Assembly (NCBI RefSeq): GCF_042434745.1
Contig: NZ_JBHLSS010000116.1
Reading direction: 5' to 3' (one strand)
Source of the DNA: Azotobacter paspali
Lineage (GTDB): Bacteria > Pseudomonadota > Gammaproteobacteria > Pseudomonadales > Pseudomonadaceae
Length of the DNA: 64,000 nt
Positions 18,238-26,703 of this stretch are shown one piece after another. A model generated the notes under the pieces. That model saw only the letters and a program-made list of their open reading frames with translations. It was not told the DNA's origin and did not search any database. The position numbers and the translations under genes are program-made. Position 1 is the stretch's first letter. Each line of letters opens with the position of its first letter.

Positions 18238-18437
18238 AAGGGTGCCGGCCCGTATCGATTGCGGATGCGGACGTCCCGGCGCCAAGGTGCCTGCTGTCTT
18301 GCTTGCCCCACGCGCAGGGGCGGTTTGGAGCGGGCCGCTCCGGGATTCCGCTTTTCCGGTGCTAGCCGGGACGATGGGGAGAGGGGCATTTCGATGGAGA
18401 GGCCATCGCGCCGCCCCGGCGGGGCGGCGGTTGGCGA

Positions 18438-19280
18438 TCAGTGGTCGCGCAGCGAATAGGCGAAGGGCGCCACCACTTCCAGGGTGCCGTTGGTCAGCAG
18501 CTCCGCCGGCGGGGGCGGTAGCGGCTCGGCACGGCGGATCATCTGCAGGGTGGCCTGATCCAGGGCGATCCTGCCCGAGCGGGCGACCAACTCGTAGGAG
18601 AGCAGCCGGCCCTGGCCGTCGATCTTGAAGCGCAAGGTGACGATGCCTTCGTCGCCGCGGCGGCGAGACTCCGGCGGGTAGCGTTTGTAACGGCTCAAGT
18701 GCGCGCGCAGGATGCCCTGCCAGGTCGGCATCGCGTTCGACGACCCTGGGGTGCCCATCTGGCCGGCCGGCTTCGCGTTGCTGTCCGCGGCGCTCGATGC
18801 CCCGGCCGCCGCCGCGTTGCCTTGCGCCTGGCTCTGGGCGACCTGTTGCTGCGGCTCGGCGTCCTGCTTCTGCTCTTGCTTCTGTTCCTGCTTGGGATCG
18901 GGCTTTTTCTGCTCCTGCTTGGCCTCGGTCTTGGGTTTCGGCTTGGGTTTTTCCTTCTGCTTGGGTTTGGGCGGCGGCAGGGCCAGCTTGGGCTTGGGCG
19001 CCTCGATCGGCTTCGCCTGCGCCAGCATCTCGGGTTGTGCCTCCGGCTCCGGCTCCGGTTGTGCCGCCGGGGGCGGCGGTGCGGCCGCCGCTGCCGCTGC
19101 CGCGGCAGGAGCGGCGGCGGGCGCTAGGTCCACCATCATGGCCGGCGGCGGCGGTGCCAATTGGATCGGCTTGCTCTCCGGCCGCCAGTACAGCGACCAG
19201 AGCGCTATGCCGACGTGCACGCCGAGCACCAGTAGCAGGCATAGGCCCCAGCGCGGCAGAACACGCAGTTGTTCGCTCAT
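18438..19280 (-). CDS. tonB: TonB energy transducer
   Basis: 280 residues: one N-terminal membrane helix (GLCLLLVLGVHVGIALWSLYW), a long periplasmic arm rich in Pro, Glu, Lys and Gln (PKPKLALPPPKPKQKEKPK-type repeats, about 45-165), and a C-terminal TonB domain with HLSRYKRYPPESRRRGDEGIVTLRF. It carries energy from ExbBD across the periplasm to TonB-dependent receptors such as the one at 2446-4878. Its start overlaps the exbD stop by four bases (ATGA). Confidence 0.92.
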   Translation of the reverse strand: MSEQLRVLPRWGLCLLLVLGVHVGIALWSLYWRPESKPIQLAPPPPAMMVDLAPAAAPAAAAAAAAAPPPPAAQPEPEPEAQPEMLAQAKPIEAPKPKLALPPPKPKQKEKPKPKPKTEAKQEQKKPDPKQEQKQEQKQDAEPQQQVAQSQAQGNAAAAGASSAADSNAKPAGQMGTPGSSNAMPTWQGILRAHLSRYKRYPPESRRRGDEGIVTLRFKIDGQGRLLSYELVARSGRIALDQATLQMIRRAEPLPPPPAELLTNGTLEVVAPFAYSLRDH

Positions 19281-19702
19281 GGCTTGCCCACTGTTTCGAG
19301 GCCGACCAGCCCGATCTTCAGGTAGCCGGCGGTACGTAACAGATCCATGACCTCCATCAGTTGGCCATATTCCACGTCCTCGTCGCCACGGACGAAAATG
19401 GTTTCTTCCTTGTCGCCCTTGGTCTGTTGGTCGAGCGTGTTGCCGAGCAGGTTCGGCTCCACCTTGTCGTTGCCGATATAGAGACTGTGATCCTTCTTGA
19501 TGCTCAGGTAGATCGGCTGGTCCGGGCGTGGCGTCGGCTGCGCGGTCGAGGCGGGCAGGTCGACCTTGACGTCTACAGTGGCCAGCGGGGCGGCGACCAT
19601 GAAGATGATCAGGAGCACCAGCATGACGTCGATAAAGGGGGTGACGTTAATGTCGTGGGCTTCCTGGAGGTCATCCCCCCCCTCGTTCATGTGCATTCCC
19701 AT
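19277..19702 (-). CDS. exbD: ExbD, TonB-complex proton-channel subunit
   Basis: 141 residues with the ExbD/TolR pattern. A short cytoplasmic N-terminus is followed by DINVTPFIDVMLVLLIIFMVAAPL, whose membrane aspartate (FIDVML) takes part in proton flow. The rest is a periplasmic domain. GGAG lies six bases before the ATG. It sits between exbB (3 bp upstream) and tonB (4-bp overlap), so the three are one operon. Confidence 0.93.
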   Translation of the reverse strand: MGMHMNEGGDDLQEAHDINVTPFIDVMLVLLIIFMVAAPLATVDVKVDLPASTAQPTPRPDQPIYLSIKKDHSLYIGNDKVEPNLLGNTLDQQTKGDKEETIFVRGDEDVEYGQLMEVMDLLRTAGYLKIGLVGLETVGKP

Positions 19703-19705
19703 GGC

Positions 19706-20788
19706 TTACTCCACTGCCGCCCTGAGCGATACCGGCGCTGGACTCTGACGGACGTTCGACGGCTGGTCAAGATCGCGGCTGACCAGCAACAGCACCTCGG
19801 ACGAGAGGTTGGCGACCTGTGCCTTGTAGGCGGCGATGGAGCGGGCGAATACGTTGTAGATGATGACCGCGGGGATCGCCGCGACCAGGCCGATGGCGGT
19901 GGCCAGCAGGGCCTCGGCGATGCCGGGGGCGACCACCGCGAGGTTGGTGGTCTGCGATTTGGCGATGCCGATGAAGCTGTTCATGATGCCCCAGACGGTA
20001 CCGAACAGGCCGACAAACGGCGAGGTGGAGCCGATGGTGGCGAGCACGCCGGTACCTACGCTCATCTTGCGGCCGCATTCGGCGACCAAGCGTTCGAGAC
20101 GGAAGCTGACACGTTCCTTGATGCCGTTCTTGTCGATGGTGCCGGCGGAAAGCTGCAGTTCTTGGCGGGCGTCGGCGATCAACTTGGCCCTGAGGCAGTT
20201 CTCGCCGCTCGGCAGCGCTGAGGCCTGATCGAGGGTCCGCAGGCCCTTGATGTCGGCCAGCGACCGCTGCAGGCGACGGCGCGCGCCGAGCAGTTCGAGT
20301 CCCTTGGCCATCCAGATGGTCCAGGTGACCACCGAGGCCAGCAACAGGCCGATCATCACGCCTTTCACTACGATGTCGGCGTTCTGGTACATGCCCCAGG
20401 GCGACAAATCGTGGGCCAGACCGGACTCGGCCGGCTCCTCCGCCTCGCCGGGGACGGCTGCCGAGTTGGCGTCGGCCGGCGCGGCGGCACCGGCTTCGCC
20501 GGCGGGCTGGCCCGCGGCCGCTGCAGCCGTCGGATCGGTCGGCGCGTTGGTCGCAGGCAGCGCCGGAGCGCCCGCGGCAGGCGGCGTTGCCACTGCGGAA
20601 GGAGATACGGCGGTGGAAGCTGAAGAGGTGCCGGGCGCCGCCGCACTGGGCGTCGTCGCCGCGCCGGGCGTCGATTCGACGGCTTGGATGGCGGGCGCCA
20701 GCAGCAGGCTGCAAAGCAGCAGGGCGGCGGGTAGACGACGGCGTGGGACTGATCGGGTTGGCTGGGCGCTGGAAAGGATAGGGTACAT
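19706..20788 (-). CDS. exbB: ExbB, TonB-complex channel subunit with long N-terminal extension
   Basis: 360 residues. The C-terminal two thirds are a standard ExbB/TolQ protein: a helix at WGMYQNADIVVKGVMIGLLLASVVTWTIW, then VGTGVLATIGSTSPFVGLFGTVWGIMNSFIGIA and the final helix GIAEALLATAIGLVAAIPAVIIYN. The first ~135 residues are extra: a signal-like hydrophobic stretch (LPAALLLCSLLLAPAIQA) and a linker almost wholly of Ala, Pro, Thr, Ser and Gly. Several pseudomonad ExbB proteins carry such an extension, which would lie in the periplasm. First gene of exbB-exbD-tonB. Confidence 0.9.
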   Translation of the reverse strand: MYPILSSAQPTRSVPRRRLPAALLLCSLLLAPAIQAVESTPGAATTPSAAAPGTSSASTAVSPSAVATPPAAGAPALPATNAPTDPTAAAAAGQPAGEAGAAAPADANSAAVPGEAEEPAESGLAHDLSPWGMYQNADIVVKGVMIGLLLASVVTWTIWMAKGLELLGARRRLQRSLADIKGLRTLDQASALPSGENCLRAKLIADARQELQLSAGTIDKNGIKERVSFRLERLVAECGRKMSVGTGVLATIGSTSPFVGLFGTVWGIMNSFIGIAKSQTTNLAVVAPGIAEALLATAIGLVAAIPAVIIYNVFARSIAAYKAQVANLSSEVLLLVSRDLDQPSNVRQSPAPVSLRAAVE

Positions 20789-21207
20789 GAGCTAAATATC
20801 TAAGTGAGGGCAGTGTCGCTGCCAGGATAGTCGGAGCCACCAAGGGAAAGGCCGCTTCAGCCTTATATGGATAAGGGGCGCGGGCCTGGCCGTCACCTTG
20901 GCGATTTGTTAAGCAATTATCCTAACCTCATAACACAAAAATGGATACAAAAGATAATCACTCTTGTCTTCGCGATCGGCCGATCGGGCTGCGCCATGTT
21001 GACGCAGCGAACCGCTCTGGCTCGCCGGCGGCGAGGTCCGGGGCGGACGCCGCTTGGTGGGCAGAAGGCGACCGGCGGCTGCCGGTATCCCCCGGCGGGG
21101 ATCGCTTTGTTCATCGATAGCATCATTGTTCTTGTGTGAGGTTTGCGTGAAGCGGGACTGCCGGGCGAGCGGCCGCCGGCGTCCCGAGGGCGGGCGGAAC
21201 CCGCGGA
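20789..21207. other. Intergenic region upstream of exbB
   Basis: About 420 bp between divergently oriented exbB and the LysR fragment. The part nearest exbB is AT-rich (20895-20970) and holds the only promoter-like sequence, including a weak Fur-like site. The part from 21000 to 21207 is GC-rich without a supported gene, and may be residue of the lost 5' end of the LysR gene. Confidence 0.4.
20947..20965. promoter_or_regulatory. Possible Fur site upstream of exbB
   Basis: ACAAAAGATAATCACTCTT matches about 12 of 19 positions of the Fur consensus, with a full GATAATCA core. It lies about 160 bp from the exbB start. Iron control of exbBD-tonB is usual, but this match is marginal. Confidence 0.3.
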
Positions 21208-21906
21208 TTGCGCCGATGCTGCGGGCTTTTCCTTGCATGCGGGCTCCATCGCCTCTCGCCACTGAGCCTGACAGCGCTCCTTCCTCTGTCGGGGCTGGTG
21301 CGGATCGGCGCGACCGAGGGCTATGGCATCGAACTGCTCGCCGGCCAGTTGGCGGCCCTGACCCGGCGTTATCCCAACCTGGGCGTCGATCTGCTGGCGG
21401 TGCCGCGCATGATGCGCCTGTCGCGCCACGAGGCGGATATCGTCATTACCCTGGAGCGTCCCGAACGCGGACCCTACATCATCACCCGGCTGACCGACTA
21501 CGTGCTGCGCCTCTACGCCTCGGCCGACTACCTTGCCGCGCAGCCGCCGATCCGCAACCGCGACGACCTCCGACAACACGGCTTCGTCAGCTACATCGAG
21601 GATCTGCTCTACAGAAAAGAGCTGTATTACCTAGACGATATCGGCCGGCTCCGGCAGGTCGCCCTGCGCAGCACCAGCATCCTCGCCCAGCAGAAGGCCG
21701 CCGGCGCCGGCATCGCCACCCTGCCCAGCTTCGCGGCGCGTAAGAACCCGGCGCTGGTCGAGGTACTCGCCGACCAGGTGGAGTTCACCCGCACCTTCTG
21801 GATGCTGATGCCGAAGGAAAGCAAGGATCTGGCGCAGATGCGCGTGGCCTGGGATTTCTTGCGGGAGATGGCCCGCCAGCACCAGGACCTGATGATGGGG
21901 CTCTGA
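21208..21906 (+). pseudogene. LysR-family regulator fragment lacking the DNA-binding domain
   Basis: From about 21286 the frame is a clear LysR effector-binding domain: GLVRIGATEGYGIELLAGQLAALTRRYP, then DIVITLERPERGPYI, GFVSYIEDLLY and AGAGIATLPSF, ending QHQDLMMGL. The ~80-residue helix-turn-helix and linker helix that should precede it are missing. The residues before 21286 are unrelated, and no HTH was found in other frames upstream. It can no longer bind DNA as a LysR protein, so it is called a remnant. It lies tail to tail with the acyl-CoA dehydrogenase gene. Confidence 0.75.
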
Positions 21907-21939
21907 GCGGCAGGCCTGTTGCGGGCCCGCCGCCGGGGC

Positions 21940-23091
21940 TCACAGCGGATAATGGGCCAACTCGCGGGCGATCAGCAGGCGCTGGATTTCGCTGGTGCCC
22001 TCGTAGATCTGGGTGATCCGTGCGTCGCGGTAGTAGCGCTCCACCGGATAGTCCTCCAGGTAGCCGTAGCCGCCGTGGATCTGGATGGCGCTGGAGCAGA
22101 CCCGTTCGGCTATTTCCGAGGCGTACAGCTTGGCCTGCGAGGCTTCCGACAGGCAGGGCAGGCCGGCGCCCTTCAGGCGCGCGGCATGCAGGATCAACAG
22201 GCGCGCGGCGTTGAGCCGGGTGTGCATGTCGGCTAGCAGGTTGGCGATGCTCTGGTGCTCGTAGATCGGCTTTCCGAACTGCACGCGCTCGCGGGCGTAG
22301 GCCAACGCCGCCTCGAAAGCCGCGCGGGCGATGCCGAGCGCCTGGGCGGCGATGCCGATGCGCCCGCCCTCCAGGTTGGAGAGGGCGATGGCCAATCCCT
22401 TGCCGCGCTCGCCGAGCAGGTTTTCCGCAGGGATGCTGCAGCCGCTCAGGTTCACCGCGCAGGTGTCGGAGGCCCGCAGCCCCATCTTGTGTTCGCTGCG
22501 CTCGACCACGAAACCGGGCGTGTCGGTGGGCACCAGGAAGGCCGACAGGCCCTTCTTGCCGAGTTCCGGGTCGGTCACCGCGAAGACGATGGCAAGCTTC
22601 GCGCGCCTGGCGTTGCTGACGAACTGCTTAGCGCCGTCGAGCACCCAGCGATCGCCCGCGAGTTCGGCGCGGGTGCGCAGGTTGTGCGCCTCCGAGCCGG
22701 CCTGCGGCTCGGTCAGACAGAAGCAGCCGATGGCCCGGCCAGCGGCCAGCTCGGCCAGCCAGGCGTCCTTCTGCGCCTGGCTGCCGTATTGCAGAAGGGG
22801 GCCGCAGCCGACCGAGTTGTGGATGCTCATCAGTGCGCCGAGGGCGCCGTCGCCGGCGGAGATTTCCTCCACGGCCAAGGCATAGGCAACATAGTCGATG
22901 TAACTACCGCCCCATTCTTCCGGCACCACCATGCCGAGCAGGCCCAGCTCGCCCATCTGCGCCACCAGGGCATCGTCGATCCAGCCGGCCTTTTCCCACT
23001 CCTTGGCCCGCGGGGCGACCTCGCGCCGAGCGAAGTCCCGGGCCATGTCGCGGATCATGCGTTGTTCTTCGCTCAGTTCGATATCGTGCAT
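21940..23091 (-). CDS. Acyl-CoA dehydrogenase (isobutyryl-CoA dehydrogenase-like)
   Basis: 383 residues, full length for the family. Landmarks: FCLTEPQAGSEAHNLRTRAEL (FAD/substrate loop), DRWVLDGAKQFVSNA, RVQFGKPIYEHQSIANLLADM, QIHGGYGYLEDYPVERYYRDARITQIYEGTSEIQRLLIAREL. The glutamate in QIYEGTSE is the catalytic base of the short-chain class. A GGAGGAG site supports the ATG at 23091. It lies 20 bp downstream of an mmsA stub, so it is probably the oxidation step of valine breakdown (isobutyryl-CoA to methacrylyl-CoA). That substrate is inferred from context. Confidence 0.88.
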   Translation of the reverse strand: MHDIELSEEQRMIRDMARDFARREVAPRAKEWEKAGWIDDALVAQMGELGLLGMVVPEEWGGSYIDYVAYALAVEEISAGDGALGALMSIHNSVGCGPLLQYGSQAQKDAWLAELAAGRAIGCFCLTEPQAGSEAHNLRTRAELAGDRWVLDGAKQFVSNARRAKLAIVFAVTDPELGKKGLSAFLVPTDTPGFVVERSEHKMGLRASDTCAVNLSGCSIPAENLLGERGKGLAIALSNLEGGRIGIAAQALGIARAAFEAALAYARERVQFGKPIYEHQSIANLLADMHTRLNAARLLILHAARLKGAGLPCLSEASQAKLYASEIAERVCSSAIQIHGGYGYLEDYPVERYYRDARITQIYEGTSEIQRLLIARELAHYPL

Positions 23092-23111
23092 CGCGTTCTC
23101 CTCCGTTCGCG

Positions 23112-23315
23112 TCAGGCCTGACGGCGGTTCTTGCCGGCGCCCGGCGCGAAGCCGGCAAAGAAAGTCTGGACCCGTTCCGGCGTGACTTTGGCGAAGGGGA
23201 CGCGGGCCAGGACCTGCTGAGTGGCCGGGTCGATTACCTCGCGCCATTGGCTGGTACTGGATTCGACGAGCTGGCCGTCGATCAGCAATTTGGTGCTGGG
23301 GATGGAATGGGTCAT
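23112..23315 (-). pseudogene. mmsA stub: N-terminus of methylmalonate-semialdehyde dehydrogenase
   Basis: The first ~45 residues (MTHSIPSTKLLIDGQLVESS ... VIDPATQQVLARVPFA) are the conserved N-terminus of MmsA, a protein normally of about 500 residues. The frame then runs into unrelated sequence (PERVQTFFAGFAPGAGKNRRQA) and stops after 67 residues. The NAD-binding and catalytic domains are gone, which fits an internal deletion of about 1.3 kb that fused the mmsA start to sequence just before the acyl-CoA dehydrogenase. A TTC-rich spacer separates it from the LysR gene. Confidence 0.7.
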
Positions 23316-23520
23316 CGCGTGTCTCCGCCTGCTGGGCATTGTTGTTGTTCTCGGCGACTAGCCGCGAGGGGATATCTGAAGCCTAGCAGTGCGAATTTGC
23401 CCGGTATAATGGCGGTATCCGCAGAGCGACTCTGCAGAAATACACATTCATGGGGGCGGCGACGGTATTTTCGCCATGCGGCTGGCGTGGCCGGGGCCAG
23501 CCCTGCGGATCTTTCGAGGG

Positions 23521-24456
23521 TCAGGCCCAGTAGGCCGCGTCGTCGAGAATTTCCTGGTCCTGGCTGAAGGCCTTGGGCAGTTCTTCCTTGAGCAGTTCGA
23601 TCCAGGTGCGGGTCTTGGCGTCGAGAAAGCTGCGCGAGGGGTAGAGCGCGTAAATGCTGCGCTGGTGCAATTGGTATTGCGGCAGCAGGCGCTTCAAGGT
23701 GCCCTGGCACAGAGCCTTGGCGGCGACGAAGCTGGGCAGCAGGCAGACACCCATGCCGGCCGCCGCGGCCTGCGCCATCGCTTCCGCGACGTTGACCTGG
23801 AAGTGCCCGCCGGGGCGCACGGTCAGCTCTTTGTCGCCGTCCTGGAACACCCAGCGGTCGGGAAACAGCGGATCGACCAGGCGCAGGCAGCGGTGCTCGT
23901 GCAGGTCCTGGGGAGTCTTCGGAGTGCCGTGGCGTTCAAGGTATTGCGGCGCGGCGCAGACCACGCTGTGCAGGTCGCCCACACGCTGGGCCACCAGCTC
24001 CGAATCGGGCAGCTCGCGCGACAGGGTGATGACCACGTCGTGGCCTTCCTCGAGCAGGTCGGGCGTGCGCTGCGACAGGGTCAGTTCCAGGCTCACCTCG
24101 GGGTAGAGCGCGGTGTAGCGGGCCACCAGCGGCGCCAGTTGCAGAGTGCCGAGGCTGGTGATGGAGTGCACGCGCAGGCGGCCCCGCGGCGTCAGGTGCG
24201 CGCCGCTGGCCTCGACGGCGGCATCCTGCACTTCGGCGAGGATGTTCCGGCAGCGCTGCAGGTAGCGCTCGCCGGCCTCGGTCACCGCCAGGCGGCGAGT
24301 GGTGCGGTGCAGCAGGCGCGCTTGCAGGCTGGCCTCCAGGTCCGACACCAGGCGCGACACCTGGGCATTGGAAAGCTGCAGGGAGGTGGCTGCGGCGGTG
24401 AAGCTGCCGCTGTCCACTACCCGCACGAAGGCGCGCATCGCTTGCAGAATATCCAT
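23521..24456 (-). CDS. LysR-family transcriptional regulator
   Basis: 311 residues, complete. The N-terminal winged helix-turn-helix (MDILQAMRAFVRVVDSGSFTAAATSLQLSNAQVSRLVSDLE) is followed by a linker helix and an effector domain (LRVHSITSLGTLQLAPLVARY, VVITLSRELPDSELVAQRVG, AAAGMGVCLLPSFVAAKAL). It reads toward the mmsA stub on the same strand. It could once have controlled that valine locus, but LysR genes usually face away from their targets, so the target is not known. Confidence 0.85.
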   Translation of the reverse strand: MDILQAMRAFVRVVDSGSFTAAATSLQLSNAQVSRLVSDLEASLQARLLHRTTRRLAVTEAGERYLQRCRNILAEVQDAAVEASGAHLTPRGRLRVHSITSLGTLQLAPLVARYTALYPEVSLELTLSQRTPDLLEEGHDVVITLSRELPDSELVAQRVGDLHSVVCAAPQYLERHGTPKTPQDLHEHRCLRLVDPLFPDRWVFQDGDKELTVRPGGHFQVNVAEAMAQAAAAGMGVCLLPSFVAAKALCQGTLKRLLPQYQLHQRSIYALYPSRSFLDAKTRTWIELLKEELPKAFSQDQEILDDAAYWA

Positions 24457-24562
24457 GACTGTTACTCCGGGACGGGAAACAGGGCGATTATGCGCAAAGC
24501 AGCTCCGCTTGTTGTCGGCGAAATTCGGTCGAAACCTCTCTGCGCAGGCACTTTTCGCTCTT

Positions 24563-25558
24563 TCAGCGCCCGCTCTGTTCGATCAGGATGCGTTCCTGGC
24601 TGCACTCGCCCGGGATGGGGCTGTGCGTCTTGGACGGTCGTGGGCCGATCAGGCCGGCCAGGGTCGGACCTTCCCGGAAGTCCACCGGCAGGTGGACCTG
24701 GATCTCGTGGAGCCGGTTGTCGGTGCACAGGAAAGCGAAGCTGTTGGGCGCATCCGGATGGGTACGGCGGAGGATTTCCTGCAGCGTGCGGCGTTCGACG
24801 CTCTTGCCGATGTTCGCCCGGATGTACTGGCCGAGTTCCGAATCGTTGACCGTGCGCACCGCGGTCACCGCCTTGCGGAAATAGGCGTCATCGTCCATGT
24901 CGGTCTGGCAGGTGCCATGTTTCTTCCATTCATAGTTGCCGAAGTCGTTTTCGAAATAGAAGTTCGGCATCCAGGGCTTGATGTAGGAGAGCGTTTCTTC
25001 GCTGAGCTGAATATCGGTTCTGGAACAGTTGCCGTAATTCTTGCCGCACTCCTTCTTGTTCGGCCAGAGTCCGTGCAGCGTGAAGTTGGCGATGTTCAAT
25101 TCGCCGCTTTCCATGGCCCGGCATTCAGGTTTCTGCTTGCTCTTGCTTTTCGCCAATTTGTGTTCGCAGAAGCCCGGCTGCCAGGTAATGGCCAGTACAT
25201 AACTATCCTGCAGGCCCGGGGTCTGGCAGACGCCGGCGGACTGCTGCGGCCGTTCGCGGCGGGTCGATCTGGCCGGTTCCAAGGCCCCGACATCGCCGCA
25301 ATCCGCCGGAACCCAGCGCAACGGCTCGGCGTTGCCGGGCATTTCGATGCGCAGCCACTGGTAATTGCGTTCGTCGATCTCGCGAATCTGGTACTCGCGA
25401 CCGGGTTCGGTCTTCACCGTGCCGGGATTGGTCTTCTTGCGGAACGACTGGTAGGCCTCGCAACTCTGCCTGGCGACGAAGGTGCCGGAGGCGAGCTGGC
25501 TGGCCCAGGCGATGTCGGTCAGAAGGCAGAGCAGCAGGAGCAGGGCGGATCTGTGCAT
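24563..25558 (-). CDS. Secreted RNase T2-family ribonuclease
   Basis: 331 residues with a signal peptide (ALLLLLCLLTDIAWA). The RNase T2 catalytic motifs are both present: FTLHGLWPN (CAS I) and YEWKKHGTC (CAS II), with histidines in each. Many cysteines (for disulfides) suggest periplasmic or extracellular action. The N-terminal ~100 residues hold an extra module (ASGTFVARQSCEAYQSFRKKT ... YQWLRIEM) before the catalytic domain. Likely role: nucleotide scavenging from external RNA. Single gene. Confidence 0.9.
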   Translation of the reverse strand: MHRSALLLLLCLLTDIAWASQLASGTFVARQSCEAYQSFRKKTNPGTVKTEPGREYQIREIDERNYQWLRIEMPGNAEPLRWVPADCGDVGALEPARSTRRERPQQSAGVCQTPGLQDSYVLAITWQPGFCEHKLAKSKSKQKPECRAMESGELNIANFTLHGLWPNKKECGKNYGNCSRTDIQLSEETLSYIKPWMPNFYFENDFGNYEWKKHGTCQTDMDDDAYFRKAVTAVRTVNDSELGQYIRANIGKSVERRTLQEILRRTHPDAPNSFAFLCTDNRLHEIQVHLPVDFREGPTLAGLIGPRPSKTHSPIPGECSQERILIEQSGR

Positions 25559-25775
25559 GATGTTTATCTGGTAGGGAAGGGCGCGGGGCGCGATTTCGAA
25601 AGGCGCGCCGCTATAGCAAGGGCGATGGCGGGATTCCTTTTCATTAACCGGCCTAGGCAGGCGAGTGCTTCATGCGATTGCCCCGATTACCGACCCCTTC
25701 AAGGGCTCTGAGCGCAGGGGCCGGCGTTTCGGAACGGGCGTCCCCGGTTGTCCTGGCGTGGATGGAGCGGCAGGC

Positions 25776-26579
25776 TCAGTGCAGTGCATCCACCACTTCT
25801 ACCTGACGCAGGCGCTGGTCCAGGCGTAGGCACTCGCTCGGGTCGTCGCAGAGCAGCAGGGCGCGCTGCAGGTCGAAACGCTCGCCCTGGGGGCATTCGA
25901 GCCGCCGATAAAGATCGGCCCGGGCAAGGTGGTCGGCGACGCTGGGCGGACCGAGCAGCAGGACCCGCTCGGCGTCCTTCAGGGCTGCCAGCGGGTCGTC
26001 GTTCTGCTCGTGCAACTGGCGCAGCAGGCGCGACAGGTGCTGCAGCAGGTGATGCGCGGGGCAGGACTGCAGGTGGCGGCTTTCCAGTTCCGCCGGCGCG
26101 CCGTGCTGGCGCAGCAGCAGTTCGCGGCAGTCGCGGCTGTAGAGGCGGCGGCCGCTGACGGGATCGAGCAGGTGGTCGGCGTTTTCCACGCGCAGCAGCA
26201 GGTGTCCGGGGAAGTCCACGCCATACAGGGGAATCTCCAGGTGCCGAGCCACTTCCAGGGCGATCAGCGCCAGCGTCAGCGGATGGCCGCGACGCTGTTG
26301 CAGCACCCGGTGCGGCAGCGCCGCGGCCAGGCGCAGCGGCAGGTGGTCCTCTTCGGAAAAGCCCAGGTCGTGCAACAGGCGCAGCAGCGGCTGACCCAAT
26401 TCCCGCGCCGGCAGGACGGGCAGGCCGGCGGCGACCTGTTGCGCCAGGCCGCCGATGTCGCGCAGGACGGGTTCGGGGCGCAGGGCGGGGTCGTGTTCGG
26501 TGGCGATCCACAAGGCGGCTTCGAAGAGGGCCGGCGGATCGCGTTGCAGGCAGGCAAAGCAGGCTTGGCGCGAGTTCAT
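25776..26579 (-). CDS. SirB1-like transglutaminase-fold protein with TPR tail
   Basis: 267 residues. The N-terminal half has the SirB1 family pattern, LPHRVLQQRRGHPLTLALIALEVARHLEIPLYGVDFPGHLLLRVE. The C-terminal part (DPLAALKDAERVLLLGPPSVADHLARADLYRRL) resembles TPR helices. Proteins of this family are annotated as transglutaminase-like, but their biochemical role is not settled, and the cysteine expected in an active transglutaminase is not obvious. The start at 26579 has AGGAG with good spacing. Transcribed divergently from the leucine dehydrogenase gene, with 124 bp between the two starts. Confidence 0.75.
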   Translation of the reverse strand: MNSRQACFACLQRDPPALFEAALWIATEHDPALRPEPVLRDIGGLAQQVAAGLPVLPARELGQPLLRLLHDLGFSEEDHLPLRLAAALPHRVLQQRRGHPLTLALIALEVARHLEIPLYGVDFPGHLLLRVENADHLLDPVSGRRLYSRDCRELLLRQHGAPAELESRHLQSCPAHHLLQHLSRLLRQLHEQNDDPLAALKDAERVLLLGPPSVADHLARADLYRRLECPQGERFDLQRALLLCDDPSECLRLDQRLRQVEVVDALH

Positions 26580-26703
26580 GACATACTCCTGCATTCTTGT
26601 CCTGTTTTTAGCCGCCGCGAAGGAATCCGTCCAGAGCGTGCCGACCGCTGCGGCCGAAGGCCGCGCCTATACTCAGGGTGAACGTCAGCCAGGGAGTATC
26701 GCC

